From NCBI GenBank assembly GCA_050014595.1, contig JBEKDA010000025.1, positions 75,077-139,076 on the forward strand: DNA of 64,000 nucleotides. Direction: 5' to 3'. The notes beneath the pieces were generated by a model. The model did not search any database, was not told where the DNA came from, and saw nothing but the letters and a program-made list of their open reading frames with translations. A program made the translations under genes and the position numbers. Origin of the DNA: PALSA-129 sp050014595 (GTDB lineage Bacteria > Acidobacteriota > Terriglobia > Bryobacterales > Bryobacteraceae). Within the stretch, counting starts at the first letter, position 1. Each line of letters begins with the position of its first letter. Of the stretch, positions 1 through 8,556 are shown piece by piece.

Positions 1-1775
1 TCCTGTTGCACGTGGTGCGCCGTCTCGAATCCGTCCATCCCCGGCATCTGCGCATCCAACAGGATCAGCCGGAAGGGGTCTCCCGCCGCCGCCCGGCTCC
101 GCAAGACTTCCAGTGCCTCCTGCCCGCCGTTCACCGCAACCGGTTCCATCTGCCACTTGCGCAGCGTCTTCACCAGCATGTGCCGGTTGGTGGCGTTGTC
201 GTCCACAACCAGCAAGGGTAGCGCCCGCAGGCTCTCCACCGGAGTCAGCACCGGTTTCTCCAGGTGTTCGCGATGCACCTCCAGCCGTACGGTGAAGTGG
301 AAACTGCTGCCGCGCCCACCCGGCCCGGCTTCGACCCAGATCCGTCCTCCCATCATCTGTACCAGGCGCGCCGAGATTGCCAGGCCCAGCCCGGTGCCGC
401 CGAATTTCCGCCGCGTCGAACCATCCGCCTGGGTGAAGGCTTCGAAGATCATCCGCCGCTTGTCCTCCGGTACGCCCACGCCGGTGTCGGTAACGGTGAA
501 GTGCAGCAGGGCGGCGTCCGGCGCTTGGCCCTCCTGCGTCACCGTCAACACCACTTCTCCGTGTTCGGTGAACTTGATGGCGTTCCCCATCAGATTGACC
601 AGCACCTGGCGGAGCCGTCCGGGATCTCCCCGCAAGCCCAGGGGCACGTCGCTGCGGATATCGTGAAGCAGTTCCAGTTGCTTCTGGTGGGCCTGGTAAC
701 TCATGCTGCGCGTCAGCTCGCTCATCAAGTCGTACAAATCGAAGGCGATGTGTTCGAACTCCAGCTTGCCGGCTTCGATCTTCGAGAAATCCAGAATGTC
801 GTTGATCACGCGCAGCAGGGATTCCTCGGAGCTTTTCACCATGTCCAGGTCTTCCCGCTGCTCGTCGCTGAGCTGGGTGTCGAGCAACAGGTCGGTCATG
901 CCGATGATGCCGTTCATAGGGGTGCGGATTTCGTGGCTCATGGAGGCGAGAAACATGCTCTTGGCCTGATTGGCCGCGTTGGCCGCCTGCTCCGCTATCT
1001 TGCGCTCCCGTACTTCGGCCTGCAGGACTTCGGTCTGGTCTTCGAACAGCGTCAGGATCATGCCGAAGGCCACGAAATACTTGGGCAGATCCCAGATCAC
1101 GCCGCCGGGAACTTTGATGTGCACGAGCGCCATCAGCTCCGCCACCGGCCACACCATGCCCCAGGCCAGAAAGGAGAAGGTGGTCAGGAAGACTCCCGGC
1201 GTGAACCGCCGGTAATGCCGCGCATAGGCCCAGCCGGTGAAGGCATAGAGCTCGAAGAGCATCACTTCCATGCCGTACATGGGATGCGACGCGTGCCATA
1301 CCGCCCACAGTCCCGGCAGCGCCGCCGCCAGGCACCATGCCACCACGTTGCGCCACAGCCCGGCCCGCGTCACCGCCAGCGCCACCGCACTCCCGATCAC
1401 CACAAACAGGAGCCCCCGGTATACCCATGGCTCCTTCACCCGCAGCACCATGGCTGTCCAGTAAGCGATTCCCGGCGCGAGTATCAGGCACCAGAAAACT
1501 CTCTGCCGCGCGGCGGTCCCGAAAGCGTCCGAAACCGACCGAAAGAAACTGGCCGCGGCCATCAACAAGACACAGTAGAACCAGCTATCCACGCTCGGGG
1601 GAATTACGTGGAAATTCGCCAGCAAGGCCGACAAGAAGTGAATCAGGATGGCAATCCAGCCGATCATCCAGTACCGCGCCCGCGGTTGCCGGTCCCGCAT
1701 GTAAATCCAGGCGAACATGGACACCAGGATCGTCATCACCGAAAGAACCACCGCGCTGCTGAACTGTGCGGACAT
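1..1775 (-). CDS. Hybrid sensor histidine kinase/response regulator (C-terminus beyond window)
   Basis: Membrane-bound sensor kinase fused to at least one receiver domain. Read on the minus strand from an ATG at 1775, residues 1 to about 240 form a run of hydrophobic helices interrupted by short basic loops, so the sensor is probably a multi-pass membrane module. A HisKA segment follows with SHEIRTPMNGIIG (phospho-accepting His near residue 280), then an HATPase domain with N-box LVNLMGNAIKF and G-box GTGLGLAIS. A receiver domain begins near residue 525, with LLVVDDN and the phospho-acceptor Asp in LLLDAQMPGMDG. The reading frame is open at the window start, so further receiver or Hpt domains may follow. 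The stimulus is unknown. It is upstream of nothing recognisable on its own strand and is probably monocistronic. Confidence 0.9.
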   Translation of the reverse strand, partial: MSAQFSSAVVLSVMTILVSMFAWIYMRDRQPRARYWMIGWIAILIHFLSALLANFHVIPPSVDSWFYCVLLMAAASFFRSVSDAFGTAARQRVFWCLILAPGIAYWTAMVLRVKEPWVYRGLLFVVIGSAVALAVTRAGLWRNVVAWCLAAALPGLWAVWHASHPMYGMEVMLFELYAFTGWAYARHYRRFTPGVFLTTFSFLAWGMVWPVAELMALVHIKVPGGVIWDLPKYFVAFGMILTLFEDQTEVLQAEVRERKIAEQAANAANQAKSMFLASMSHEIRTPMNGIIGMTDLLLDTQLSDEQREDLDMVKSSEESLLRVINDILDFSKIEAGKLEFEHIAFDLYDLMSELTRSMSYQAHQKQLELLHDIRSDVPLGLRGDPGRLRQVLVNLMGNAIKFTEHGEVVLTVTQEGQAPDAALLHFTVTDTGVGVPEDKRRMIFEAFTQADGSTRRKFGGTGLGLAISARLVQMMGGRIWVEAGPGGRGSSFHFTVRLEVHREHLEKPVLTPVESLRALPLLVVDDNATNRHMLVKTLRKWQMEPVAVNGGQEALEVLRSRAAAGDPFRLILLDAQMPGMDGFETAHHVQQ

Positions 1776-2048
1776 GACGAGGTATTCCCCTGGACACCAT
1801 ATCGGCCAGCGAGCCGGAATATGGAGGAGTATGTGGCGGGACACCGGCGCATCCGCTCTTGTGCTGGTCCCCGGCTGGCTGGCCGGCCAGCGGCGCGGCG
1901 CGAACCATGCGGCCGCCGCGCCCGAGCCGCCGCTCCTGCCGGCCCAGCCGCTCACCCGCTCTTTCACCCAGGACCCTTATCCTGAATTCCGAAGTCAACT
2001 TCGGCGAAGTTGGATTTTCACATGGCAGGATACTGAAAGACAAGGATT
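1776..2048. other. Intergenic stretch upstream of the sensor kinase
   Basis: No convincing gene here. It must contain the promoter of the minus-strand kinase, although no clear -35/-10 pair stands out. One small perfect hairpin, CCGAAGT-CA-ACTTCGG, lies at 1989-2004. Confidence 0.4.
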
Positions 2049-2112
2049 TGTATCAGGGCACGGCTTCAGCCGTGCCGCAACTCATTGAGGGATCACCGGG
2101 CTTTAGCCCCTG
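2049..2112. repeat. Left inverted repeat (REP-like) of the RAYT transposase
   Basis: This 64-bp segment contains an internal palindrome (GGCACGGCTTCAGCCGTGCC) and ends in GGGCTTTAGCCCCTG. It is nearly the reverse complement of 2586-2648, and the two enclose the transposase gene. The last 10 bases overlap the 3' end of the transposase gene. REP sequences next to a RAYT gene are the expected substrate of the enzyme. Confidence 0.85.
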
Positions 2113-2582
2113 CCCTGCCCCTTTCGGCTTGCCAAGTACGCAAAGCAGTAGGGATACTTCTCCGCCGAATCAACTAATCCCGCCTTGACGGGGTTCGCAG
2201 CAAGGTACTGGCGATGCTTCAGAAAGCTCTCCCTGCTCTCGACTCGCACCTCGGAGAAGCCGCGCTGCCAGACCTCTCCCAAATAGCCGCACTCCTTCTT
2301 CAACCGGTATGAGAATCCTCCTTTGATGAACTGCATGGCCTTTTCAATCGTCATGTCGGCACCTACCGTCAGTAGCACATGCACGTGGTCAGGCATGACT
2401 ACAAAGTCGTGCAGCCGGAATTTCCCTGCCGCCACATACGAACGAAGCACATCGATCATCAACGTGGCATTTCGTTCCGACTGCAGTAACGGGCGTCCTT
2501 GGCTGGTCTTGGTAGTAGCGAAGAACGTACGCGTCGAACTCAGTATGTTCTCGGGATGGGCATTGCGAGCGGGTCGTGCCAT
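2103..2582 (-). CDS. REP-associated tyrosine transposase (RAYT, Y1/HUH family)
   Basis: A single-strand DNA nuclease of the IS200/IS605-related Y1 family, 159 residues, about the usual RAYT length. The metal-binding HUH motif is visible as MPDHVHVLL near residue 63-71. The likely catalytic Tyr lies in the C-terminal helix around KHRQYLAANPVKAGLV, a hallmark of the family. Its N-terminus lacks the longer YRRxY-type start of some relatives. The gene is enclosed by inverted REP-like repeats (2049-2112 and 2586-2648) with another partial copy at 2700-2720. In other bacteria RAYTs are domesticated single-copy genes that spread REP/REPIN sequences and do not move themselves as classic IS elements. 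No frameshift is seen, so it is probably active or recently active. Confidence 0.9.
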   Translation of the reverse strand: MARPARNAHPENILSSTRTFFATTKTSQGRPLLQSERNATLMIDVLRSYVAAGKFRLHDFVVMPDHVHVLLTVGADMTIEKAMQFIKGGFSYRLKKECGYLGEVWQRGFSEVRVESRESFLKHRQYLAANPVKAGLVDSAEKYPYCFAYLASRKGQGRG

Positions 2583-2585
2583 GAA

Positions 2586-2648
2586 CAGGGGCTAAAGCCC
2601 TATCTCTCTTGCAGCGGTTCGGCACGGCTGAAGCCATGCCCTGATACA
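2586..2648. repeat. Right inverted repeat (REP-like) of the RAYT transposase
   Basis: Starts CAGGGGCTAAAGCCC and ends GGCACGGCTGAAGCCATGCCCTGATACA. Its reverse complement matches 2049-2112 closely at both ends and is looser in the middle. It begins three bases upstream of the transposase start codon, so it also forms the 5' leader of that gene. Confidence 0.85.
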
Positions 2649-2699
2649 AGCCGATCATAACCTCATTCGGTCAGAAATGTGGTCAGAAATGTAGAAACT

Positions 2700-2720
2700 C
2701 CAGGGCACGGCTGAAGCCCG
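2700..2720. repeat. Solo REP-like fragment
   Basis: CCAGGGCACGGCTGAAGCCCG repeats the core of the RAYT-flanking inverted repeats, in the orientation of the right copy. Confidence 0.6.
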
Positions 2721-2726
2721 GAATGA

Positions 2727-2764
2727 CAGGCCTCCCGGCCGGTCTGCACGGGCCAGGAGGCCTG
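2727..2764 (-). terminator. Possible hairpin terminator after rapZ
   Basis: CAGGCCTCC at 2727-2735 pairs perfectly with GGAGGCCTG at 2756-2764. It lies about 50 bases downstream of the rapZ stop. No U-tract follows, so intrinsic termination is uncertain. It may instead be another palindromic repeat. Confidence 0.35.
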
Positions 2765-2811
2765 TCCCGCCTGCCGCGACATGTGAACTATGTCGAGTCA
2801 GTGCCGCGATC

Positions 2812-3702
2812 TCAGGCGCTTCCCTGAAGGATGTCCCGATGGCCGACTTTTACCCCATAGCCCGCTTCAGTAAGAACCTTTTGGGTTTCTTCAGCCATCA
2901 TCACCGAGCGGTGCTGTCCACCGGTGCACCCAAACGCGATGGTCAGATAACTCTTTCCCTCGCGGATGTAATGCGGCAGTAAGTAGAGGAGCAAGTCGGA
3001 CACTTTTTGAATAAACTCGGTAGTTTGTGGAAAAGAGCGGATATAACGCGCTACCGCGGGGTTACGCCCGGTCAGTTTCTTCAAGCGCGGAATGTAATTC
3101 GGATTCGGCAGGAACCGGACATCGAAAACCAGGTCGCTCTCCGAGGGAATTCCGTTGCGGTATCCGAAACTCGTGATATAGACCCGCAGCTTGGATTCGT
3201 CGCTCTTGCCGCTGAAGCGTTCCCGGATGAATTCCCGCAGCTCATGCACGGTGAACTTGGAGGTGTTGATGATCAGGTCCGCCATGGCGCGGATGGGCGC
3301 CAGTTGCCGGCGCTCGCGGCGGATGCTGGCGGTGATTGGGCGGTCGCCGCCCAGCGGATGCGGCCGCCGCGTCTCGCTGAACCTGCGTACGATGGCTGCA
3401 TCGTCGGCTTCGAGAAAAATCAGGCTGGTTTTGACGCTGGCCGGGATGGCGGCATACACCTGGGGAAAGCGCTTCAGCCCCTTGCCTTCCCGCACGTCGA
3501 CCACCAGGGCGGCCGCGGCAATCCCGGCGTTATCGCGCGCCAGTTCCGCGAACTTGGGAATCAGCTCCACCGGCAGGTTGTCCACCGAGTAGAAACCCAG
3601 GTCTTCCAGGGCCTTGAGCACCGAGCCTTTGCCCGATCCGCTCAGCCCCGTGATGACAACGACTTCCCGTGCCTTGCGCGGCGCACTGGGCTTCCGTTTC
3701 AT
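2812..3702 (-). CDS. rapZ: RNase adapter protein RapZ / YvcJ family nucleotide-binding protein
   Basis: A 296-residue protein of the P-loop RapZ/YvcJ family. In enterobacteria RapZ guides RNase E to small RNAs controlling amino-sugar synthesis; in Firmicutes the homologue is a GTPase with a broader role, so the exact task here is open. The Walker A motif GLSGSGKG is near residues 19-26, followed by the family signature SVDNLP. Other conserved blocks are FLEADDAAIVRRFSETRRPHPL in the middle and the C-terminal IAFGCTGGQHRSV, which contributes to the ligand pocket. It starts 10 bases after hpf in the order rpoN-hpf-rapZ, the conserved gene neighbourhood of this family, with ptsN missing. Confidence 0.95.
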   Translation of the reverse strand: MKRKPSAPRKAREVVVITGLSGSGKGSVLKALEDLGFYSVDNLPVELIPKFAELARDNAGIAAAALVVDVREGKGLKRFPQVYAAIPASVKTSLIFLEADDAAIVRRFSETRRPHPLGGDRPITASIRRERRQLAPIRAMADLIINTSKFTVHELREFIRERFSGKSDESKLRVYITSFGYRNGIPSESDLVFDVRFLPNPNYIPRLKKLTGRNPAVARYIRSFPQTTEFIQKVSDLLLYLLPHYIREGKSYLTIAFGCTGGQHRSVMMAEETQKVLTEAGYGVKVGHRDILQGSA

Positions 3703-3712
3703 CCTTCGGGCG

Positions 3713-4255
3713 CTATGCCTCCACCAGGTCGAAATGGCCGTCGCGACGCCGCACCAACATCACCACGCGGTCGGTCCGTGCATCCCGATAGACCAGGTAG
3801 TCGCGCCCATCGTCCATTTGCAGCACGGCTTCATCGAGCGTCATGGGCTTGCGCTTTTTGTGGTCCTCCACGTGGTAGATCAGGCGGTCCGGCTCGGGCT
3901 CGGGCTCGGGCACTGCGCGCCGCGGCGGTGGCGCTTCTCCCCCGGCTTTGCGGGGCTCGCGTTTGTTGTCCCGCCACTTGGTCCGCGTCTTCACCGCCTG
4001 TTTTTCGAGCTTCTCCGCCGCGGCATGTATGGCCTCGAACAGATTCGCGCTGGAGGCCAGCCCCACTAACTGATGATTGAAATACCGCACCGTGGCTTCG
4101 GCATGATGCAGATGCCGTTCGAGCGACAGAATCACGTGCGCTTCGCATTCGCGCTTGCCGTCCAGGAGCTTGCCGATCTTGGCGAATCGCGCTTCCAGCT
4201 TCTTCAACTCGGCTGGCGCCAGTTCCACCTGCCTGCCCGTGTATGTGATTTTCAT
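3713..4255 (-). CDS. hpf: Ribosome hibernation promoting factor, long form
   Basis: A 180-residue protein that binds the 30S subunit in stationary phase and dimerises ribosomes into inactive 100S particles. The N-terminal S30AE/YfiA domain spans roughly residues 1-100 (start MKITYTGRQVEL, with EAHVILSLERHLHHAEAT in the core). A Pro/Arg-rich linker follows, then the C-terminal dimerisation domain (about 125-180, with KRKPMTLDEAVLQMD and DYLVYRDARTDRVVMLVRRRDGHFDLVE). Having that second domain marks the long form. It lies 25 bases after rpoN and 10 bases before rapZ, so the three are probably one transcript. Confidence 0.95.
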   Translation of the reverse strand: MKITYTGRQVELAPAELKKLEARFAKIGKLLDGKRECEAHVILSLERHLHHAEATVRYFNHQLVGLASSANLFEAIHAAAEKLEKQAVKTRTKWRDNKREPRKAGGEAPPPRRAVPEPEPEPDRLIYHVEDHKKRKPMTLDEAVLQMDDGRDYLVYRDARTDRVVMLVRRRDGHFDLVEA

Positions 4256-4280
4256 AGATCGCTCTATTCCGGACTTGCCA

Positions 4281-5891
4281 TTACTCGCGTACCCGCCGCT
4301 GGTGGGTGGACGGGATCTTCATATCCTCCCGGTATTTCGCCACCGTGCGCCGCGTCACGTTGATCCCCTGGCCCTGCAGCATGGTGGTGATCTGCTCGTC
4401 CGTCAGCGGTTTGCCGCGGTCTTCTTCGTCGATCATCTTCTTCACCATGCGCTTCAGCAGCAGCAACGGCGTCGAACCACCCAAGGGTCCCTGCACCGCT
4501 TCGGAAAAGAAGTACCGCAACTCGAAAACCCCTTGCGGGGTGTGCACGTACTTGCTGGCCACCGCCCGGCTGACTGTCGAGGGGTGCACGCCAACTTCTT
4601 CGGCCACTTCTTTGATCATCATCGGCTTCAGGTGGTCCAGACCGTGGCTCAGAAACTCGGTCTGCCGCCGCACAATCGCCTGGCACACCTTGAGAATGGT
4701 CTGCTTGCGCTGCTCGATGTTCTTCATCAACTGGATGGCCGAGGTGTACCGCTCGCGCACGTAATCCCGCACTTCCTTGGTGGCGCCGTTTTCGCGATCC
4801 AGCATTTTGCGGTATTGCGCGTTCAAGCGCAGTTGCGGAACATCTTCGTCGTTCATCTGGATGATGTAGTCGTCGCCGTCCTTGATGAATGAGACGTCCG
4901 GCTCGACCACCCGCGCTCCGGCTCCCGAATACCGCAGGCCCGGCCGCGGATTCAGGTGCTGGATCATCTTTACCGCAATCTCGACGTGTTCCATCGGCCG
5001 CCCCAGCAGCCGCGCGAGCTCCTTATACTGGCGCATCTCCACCAGCCGCAGATGGTCGGTCACAATCCGCCAGGCCAGCCCGCCCTTGCCGTTGACGCTC
5101 TCGATCTCGAGCAGCAGGCACTCCCTGACGCTGCGCGCCCCCACTCCCGCCGGATCGAGCGACTGCACCACCTGCAAGGCCTCTTCCACTTCCCCCGCGG
5201 TGTGCTCGCCCGCCGCCGCGATCTCTTCGAGCGACGCCGTCAGGTAACCGTCTTCATCCAGGTTCCCGATGATGGATTCCGCCGCGTCGCGTATGGCGTC
5301 GGAAATCACGCACACGCTTAATTGCGACCGCAGGTGGTCGCCCAGCGTCATGGGCGCCGAAAGAAACGTCTCGAACGACGGCTTCTCCACCGATTCCGAC
5401 GCCGGGCTCTTGTAGCCCGGGTCCAGGTAGTCGTCGAAGAACGAGCCAAAGTCGATTTCGTCGAACGGGTCGGTGACGGCCGGCGGCTCGAGCAAGGCAT
5501 CGGACGTGGGCGGGGCGTCGGCTTCGGGCGCCGCCGCGGCCCGCTCTTCCGCGTCCGGCATCAGGTTGCCGTTGATAGCCAGGTCGCCGGCTGTGCCGTC
5601 CGGCGTATTGGCCTCGCTCAGCACCGCCATTTCCAGGATCTGCCGGTCCGCCGGGTCCGTGATGTGCTCCTGCTCGGCCTCCAGCAGCGGCGTCAATTCC
5701 TCCGGCGTGATCTCTTCTCCGGGTTCTTCGGTGGCCTCTTCCAAAACCGGATTCTTGACGATCTCCTGGGTGATCATCTCCTTCAATTCCAGCCGGTTAA
5801 GCTGGAGCACGGTGACCATCTGCACCAGCCCCGGAGTCAGAATCTGCTTCTGCGAGACCTTCAATTGCAGGCGTGGAGAGAGCAAACTCAT
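4281..5891 (-). CDS. rpoN: RNA polymerase sigma-54 factor
   Basis: The alternative sigma factor for -24/-12 promoters, which requires AAA+ activator proteins. All three regions are present in 536 residues: the Gln/Leu-rich region I (MSLLSPRLQLKVSQKQILTPGLVQMVTVLQLNRLEL), an acidic region II around residues 60-150, and region III. Region III holds the core-binding domain, an HTH (KEVAEEVGVHPSTVSRAVASKYV) and the C-terminal RpoN box region (VTRRTVAKYREDMKIPS). It heads the rpoN-hpf-rapZ series on the minus strand. The ATG at 5891 gives the standard N-terminus. Confidence 0.97.
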   Translation of the reverse strand: MSLLSPRLQLKVSQKQILTPGLVQMVTVLQLNRLELKEMITQEIVKNPVLEEATEEPGEEITPEELTPLLEAEQEHITDPADRQILEMAVLSEANTPDGTAGDLAINGNLMPDAEERAAAAPEADAPPTSDALLEPPAVTDPFDEIDFGSFFDDYLDPGYKSPASESVEKPSFETFLSAPMTLGDHLRSQLSVCVISDAIRDAAESIIGNLDEDGYLTASLEEIAAAGEHTAGEVEEALQVVQSLDPAGVGARSVRECLLLEIESVNGKGGLAWRIVTDHLRLVEMRQYKELARLLGRPMEHVEIAVKMIQHLNPRPGLRYSGAGARVVEPDVSFIKDGDDYIIQMNDEDVPQLRLNAQYRKMLDRENGATKEVRDYVRERYTSAIQLMKNIEQRKQTILKVCQAIVRRQTEFLSHGLDHLKPMMIKEVAEEVGVHPSTVSRAVASKYVHTPQGVFELRYFFSEAVQGPLGGSTPLLLLKRMVKKMIDEEDRGKPLTDEQITTMLQGQGINVTRRTVAKYREDMKIPSTHQRRVRE

Positions 5892-5943
5892 CTGAACTCT
5901 ATGATATCACCGGACTAACGCATGCCATGTCTCGCACGCCTTT

Positions 5944-5988
5944 CCCAGTGCTCACGCACTGGGCTACTATGTGACGCCCCTCCGGGGC
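5944..5988. repeat. Twin-hairpin palindromic repeat upstream of rpoN
   Basis: Two adjacent hairpins, CCCAGTG-CTCACG-CACTGGG (5944-5963) and GCCCC-TCC-GGGGC (5976-5988), sit in the 165-bp gap between alr and rpoN. The layout resembles REP-type repeats. It could also be read as an alr terminator, but there is no U-tract. Confidence 0.45.
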
Positions 5989-6056
5989 TGGCGTTGCGGA
6001 AGAATCGTCGCGCGCTGCGAAGAATTGAGGAATTGTACTACGGCGGGAGCGTGAGC

Positions 6057-7187
6057 TTACACGTACACCCGCTTCACCCTCGCGCTGATGCTGCACAGAA
6101 TGTTGTAGGAGATGGTGCCGGCCACGCGCGCGATCTCGGGCGCGTACAGGCTGGCCTCGCCTTCCGCCCCCAGCAGGGTCACATCGTCGCCTTCGCGGAG
6201 CGCCGTGGTGTGGCTCAGGTCTATGGTGGTGAGGTCCATCGAAATGGTGCCGAGAATCGGTGTGATCTGCCCGCCGGCGATCACCTTGCCGCGGTTCGAC
6301 AGGCGGTGGAACATGCCGTCCGCGTAGCCGGCGCCCAGGACGCCGATGCGCATGGCGCGCGGCGCGCGGAAGGTTCCGCCGTACCCGACCGGGGCCCCTT
6401 CCGGCACTTCCTTCACGGCCAGCAGTTTGGCCTTCCAGGTCAAGGCCGGCTTTACCTCCAGCAACTGCGGCGGGGCCTCGCCGCGGGCCGGCGAAACGTA
6501 GCCATACAAGGCCTGCCCCACGCGCACCAGTTGGTGCCAGCCCTGGCGCCGTCCATAGCCCACCGCGATGGTGCTGGAAGTGTGCCGGTATGGCGGCTTG
6601 ACTCCGGCCTGTTCGAGGCGGGCGCAGATTCGCTCGAAGTAGTCCAGTTGTTCGCCGGTCTGCTTTTTGGTGTAGTCCGCGGCCGACGCGAAGTGCGTCA
6701 TGAGGCCTTCCAGTTGGGCGCCGGGGGCCTGGCCGAGCGCCGCCAGAATCTCTTCCGCCGGGGCCCGCGTCCCCAGCCGTCCCATCCCGGAATCGATCTT
6801 GAGGTGGTAGCGGACGGCCCGCTCGGAGGCTCGCGCCAGCCGCTCCACTTGCGGGAGCTGATCGAGGGAATGCACCGCCGGCGTCAGATCGTACTCCGCC
6901 ACGGCTTCCCCTTCGTAGGGCAGAAATCCGCCCATCACCAGGATGCGAATTCCCTCCAGGCCGCCCCGCCGGAGAGCCACGCCTTCCTCCACCGAGCTCA
7001 CGGCCAGCCAGCGCGCGCCTTCCCCGGCCAGCACCCGCGCCACTTCCACCGCGCCGTGCCCATAGGCATCGGCCTTGACCACGCCGGCCACTTCCACGCC
7101 GGCGCCTACTACGGCCCGCACACTCCGGAAATTGCGCGCGATCTGCTCCCGCGAGACCAGCACGTAGGAACGGTAGGGACTCGACAC
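6057..7187 (-). CDS. alr: Alanine racemase
   Basis: A PLP enzyme that interconverts L- and D-alanine for peptidoglycan, 376 residues from a GTG at 7187. The frame extends further upstream, but that would run into accC, which ends at 7195. The GTG start gives the normal family length and puts the PLP lysine at residue 38 in VVKADAYGHGA. Other landmarks are HLKIDSGMGRLG, the GYADG block with the catalytic-Tyr region, and ISMDLTTIDL. It starts 7 bases after accC, so it is probably the last gene of accB-accC-alr. That pairing of fatty-acid and cell-wall precursor genes is plausible but not a standard operon. Confidence 0.93.
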   Translation of the reverse strand: MSSPYRSYVLVSREQIARNFRSVRAVVGAGVEVAGVVKADAYGHGAVEVARVLAGEGARWLAVSSVEEGVALRRGGLEGIRILVMGGFLPYEGEAVAEYDLTPAVHSLDQLPQVERLARASERAVRYHLKIDSGMGRLGTRAPAEEILAALGQAPGAQLEGLMTHFASAADYTKKQTGEQLDYFERICARLEQAGVKPPYRHTSSTIAVGYGRRQGWHQLVRVGQALYGYVSPARGEAPPQLLEVKPALTWKAKLLAVKEVPEGAPVGYGGTFRAPRAMRIGVLGAGYADGMFHRLSNRGKVIAGGQITPILGTISMDLTTIDLSHTTALREGDDVTLLGAEGEASLYAPEIARVAGTISYNILCSISARVKRVYV

Positions 7188-7194
7188 GGCTTGG

Positions 7195-8556
7195 CTATCC
7201 CTTGCCCGGCATGAATCGCTTGATGAAATTGGTATCGAAGCGTCCGGCCCGGAAATCTTCATCCGCCAGAATCTTCTGTTGCAGCGGAATGGAAGTGTGA
7301 ATCCCTTCCACGATGAACATCCCCAGGGCGCGCCGCATGCGGTCGATGGCCTCGGCGCGGTCCGATCCATGCACGATCAGCTTGGCCACCAGCGAATCGT
7401 AAAACGGCGGGATGACGCAGTCCGTATACGCCCAGGTGTCCACCCGCACGCCGATGCCGCCGGGCAGATGGAAGCCGGTGATGCGCCCCGGCGAGGGCAC
7501 AAAGGTCTCGGGATGCTCGGCGTTGATGCGGCATTCGATGGAATGGCCGCGCAGCTCGACCGGTCCGGGAAGAATGTCGGCGAGCCGCTCGCCTTGCGCG
7601 ATGCGGATCTGGCTCTTCACAATATCGATGCCCGTCACGCACTCGGTCACGGGGTGCTCCACCTGCACGCGCGCGTTCACTTCGATGAAGTAGAGCTTGC
7701 CGGCTTCGTCCATCAGGAACTCCACCGTGCCGGCATTGGTATAGCCCGCGGCCGCGGTGGCCCGGCGCAGGACCGCCGAAATCTCCGCCCGCAAGGCGTC
7801 CGTCATGGCCGGCGAGGGCGATTCCTCGAGCAGCTTCTGGTGGCGCCGCTGGATGCTGCACTCGCGCTCTCCCAGAATCTCCACGTTGCCGTGTTGGTCC
7901 GCCAGAATCTGGAACTCGATGTGGCGCGGCGCCCCGATGTACTTCTCGAGATAGACGTCCGGGGAGGCGAAGGCCGCCGCCGCCTCGGTCCGCGCCTGCG
8001 CGTACAGGCCGGGTAAATCCTCGGCCTGCGCGACCACCCGCATGCCCCGCCCGCCGCCGCCGGCCGAGGCCTTCAGAATCACCGGGTAGCCGATGGTTTC
8101 CGCCAGCTCCAGGGCTTCTTCGGCGGTCGAGAGAACGCCCGGCGAGCCCGGCAGCACCGGCACGCCCATCTCCCGCATGAAGGCGCGCGCCCGCTCCTTC
8201 ACCCCCATCAGCCGGATCACCTCCGGCTTGGGCCCGATGAAGTGGATGCGGGACGCCTGGCACACTTCCGCGAAGCCCGCGTTCTCGCTCAGGAATCCGT
8301 AGCCCGGGTGGATGGCGTCCACGTTGGTGATTTCCGCCGCGCTGATGATGGACGCGATGTCCAGGTAGCTGCGCGCGCTCTTGGCCGGGCCGATGCAGAT
8401 GGCCTGGTCGGCAAACCGCACGTGCGAGCTGTAGCGGTCGGCTTCCGAATAGACGGCCACAGTTTCGATCCCCAATTCCCGGCAGGCGCAGATGATTCGA
8501 ACCGCGATTTCGCCGCGGTTGGCGATGAGGATCTTCTTAAACCGTGCGGACGGCAA
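7195..8556 (-). CDS. accC: Acetyl-CoA carboxylase, biotin carboxylase subunit
   Basis: The ATP-dependent carboxylase that charges biotin on BCCP with bicarbonate, the first step of malonyl-CoA synthesis. The 453-residue length is standard. It shows the biotin carboxylase N-domain (FKKILIANRGEIAVRII), the ATP-grasp glycine loop (KASAGGGGRGMRVV), ERECSIQRRHQKLLEESPSP, and the catalytic/metal segment FIEVNARVQVEHPVTE. Just after these is a slight oddity: VEHPVTECVTGIDIV where most relatives have VTEMVTGIDLV. The best start is a TTG at 8556, which overlaps the end of accB by 20 bases and suggests translational coupling. No ATG precedes the conserved FKKIL. Confidence 0.95.
   Translation of the reverse strand: MPSARFKKILIANRGEIAVRIICACRELGIETVAVYSEADRYSSHVRFADQAICIGPAKSARSYLDIASIISAAEITNVDAIHPGYGFLSENAGFAEVCQASRIHFIGPKPEVIRLMGVKERARAFMREMGVPVLPGSPGVLSTAEEALELAETIGYPVILKASAGGGGRGMRVVAQAEDLPGLYAQARTEAAAAFASPDVYLEKYIGAPRHIEFQILADQHGNVEILGERECSIQRRHQKLLEESPSPAMTDALRAEISAVLRRATAAAGYTNAGTVEFLMDEAGKLYFIEVNARVQVEHPVTECVTGIDIVKSQIRIAQGERLADILPGPVELRGHSIECRINAEHPETFVPSPGRITGFHLPGGIGVRVDTWAYTDCVIPPFYDSLVAKLIVHGSDRAEAIDRMRRALGMFIVEGIHTSIPLQQKILADEDFRAGRFDTNFIKRFMPGKG

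Noticed and set aside
264..1985. 573-residue plus-strand frame
   Set aside because: It is antisense to the sensor kinase; His/Arg/Pro-rich composition with no domain.
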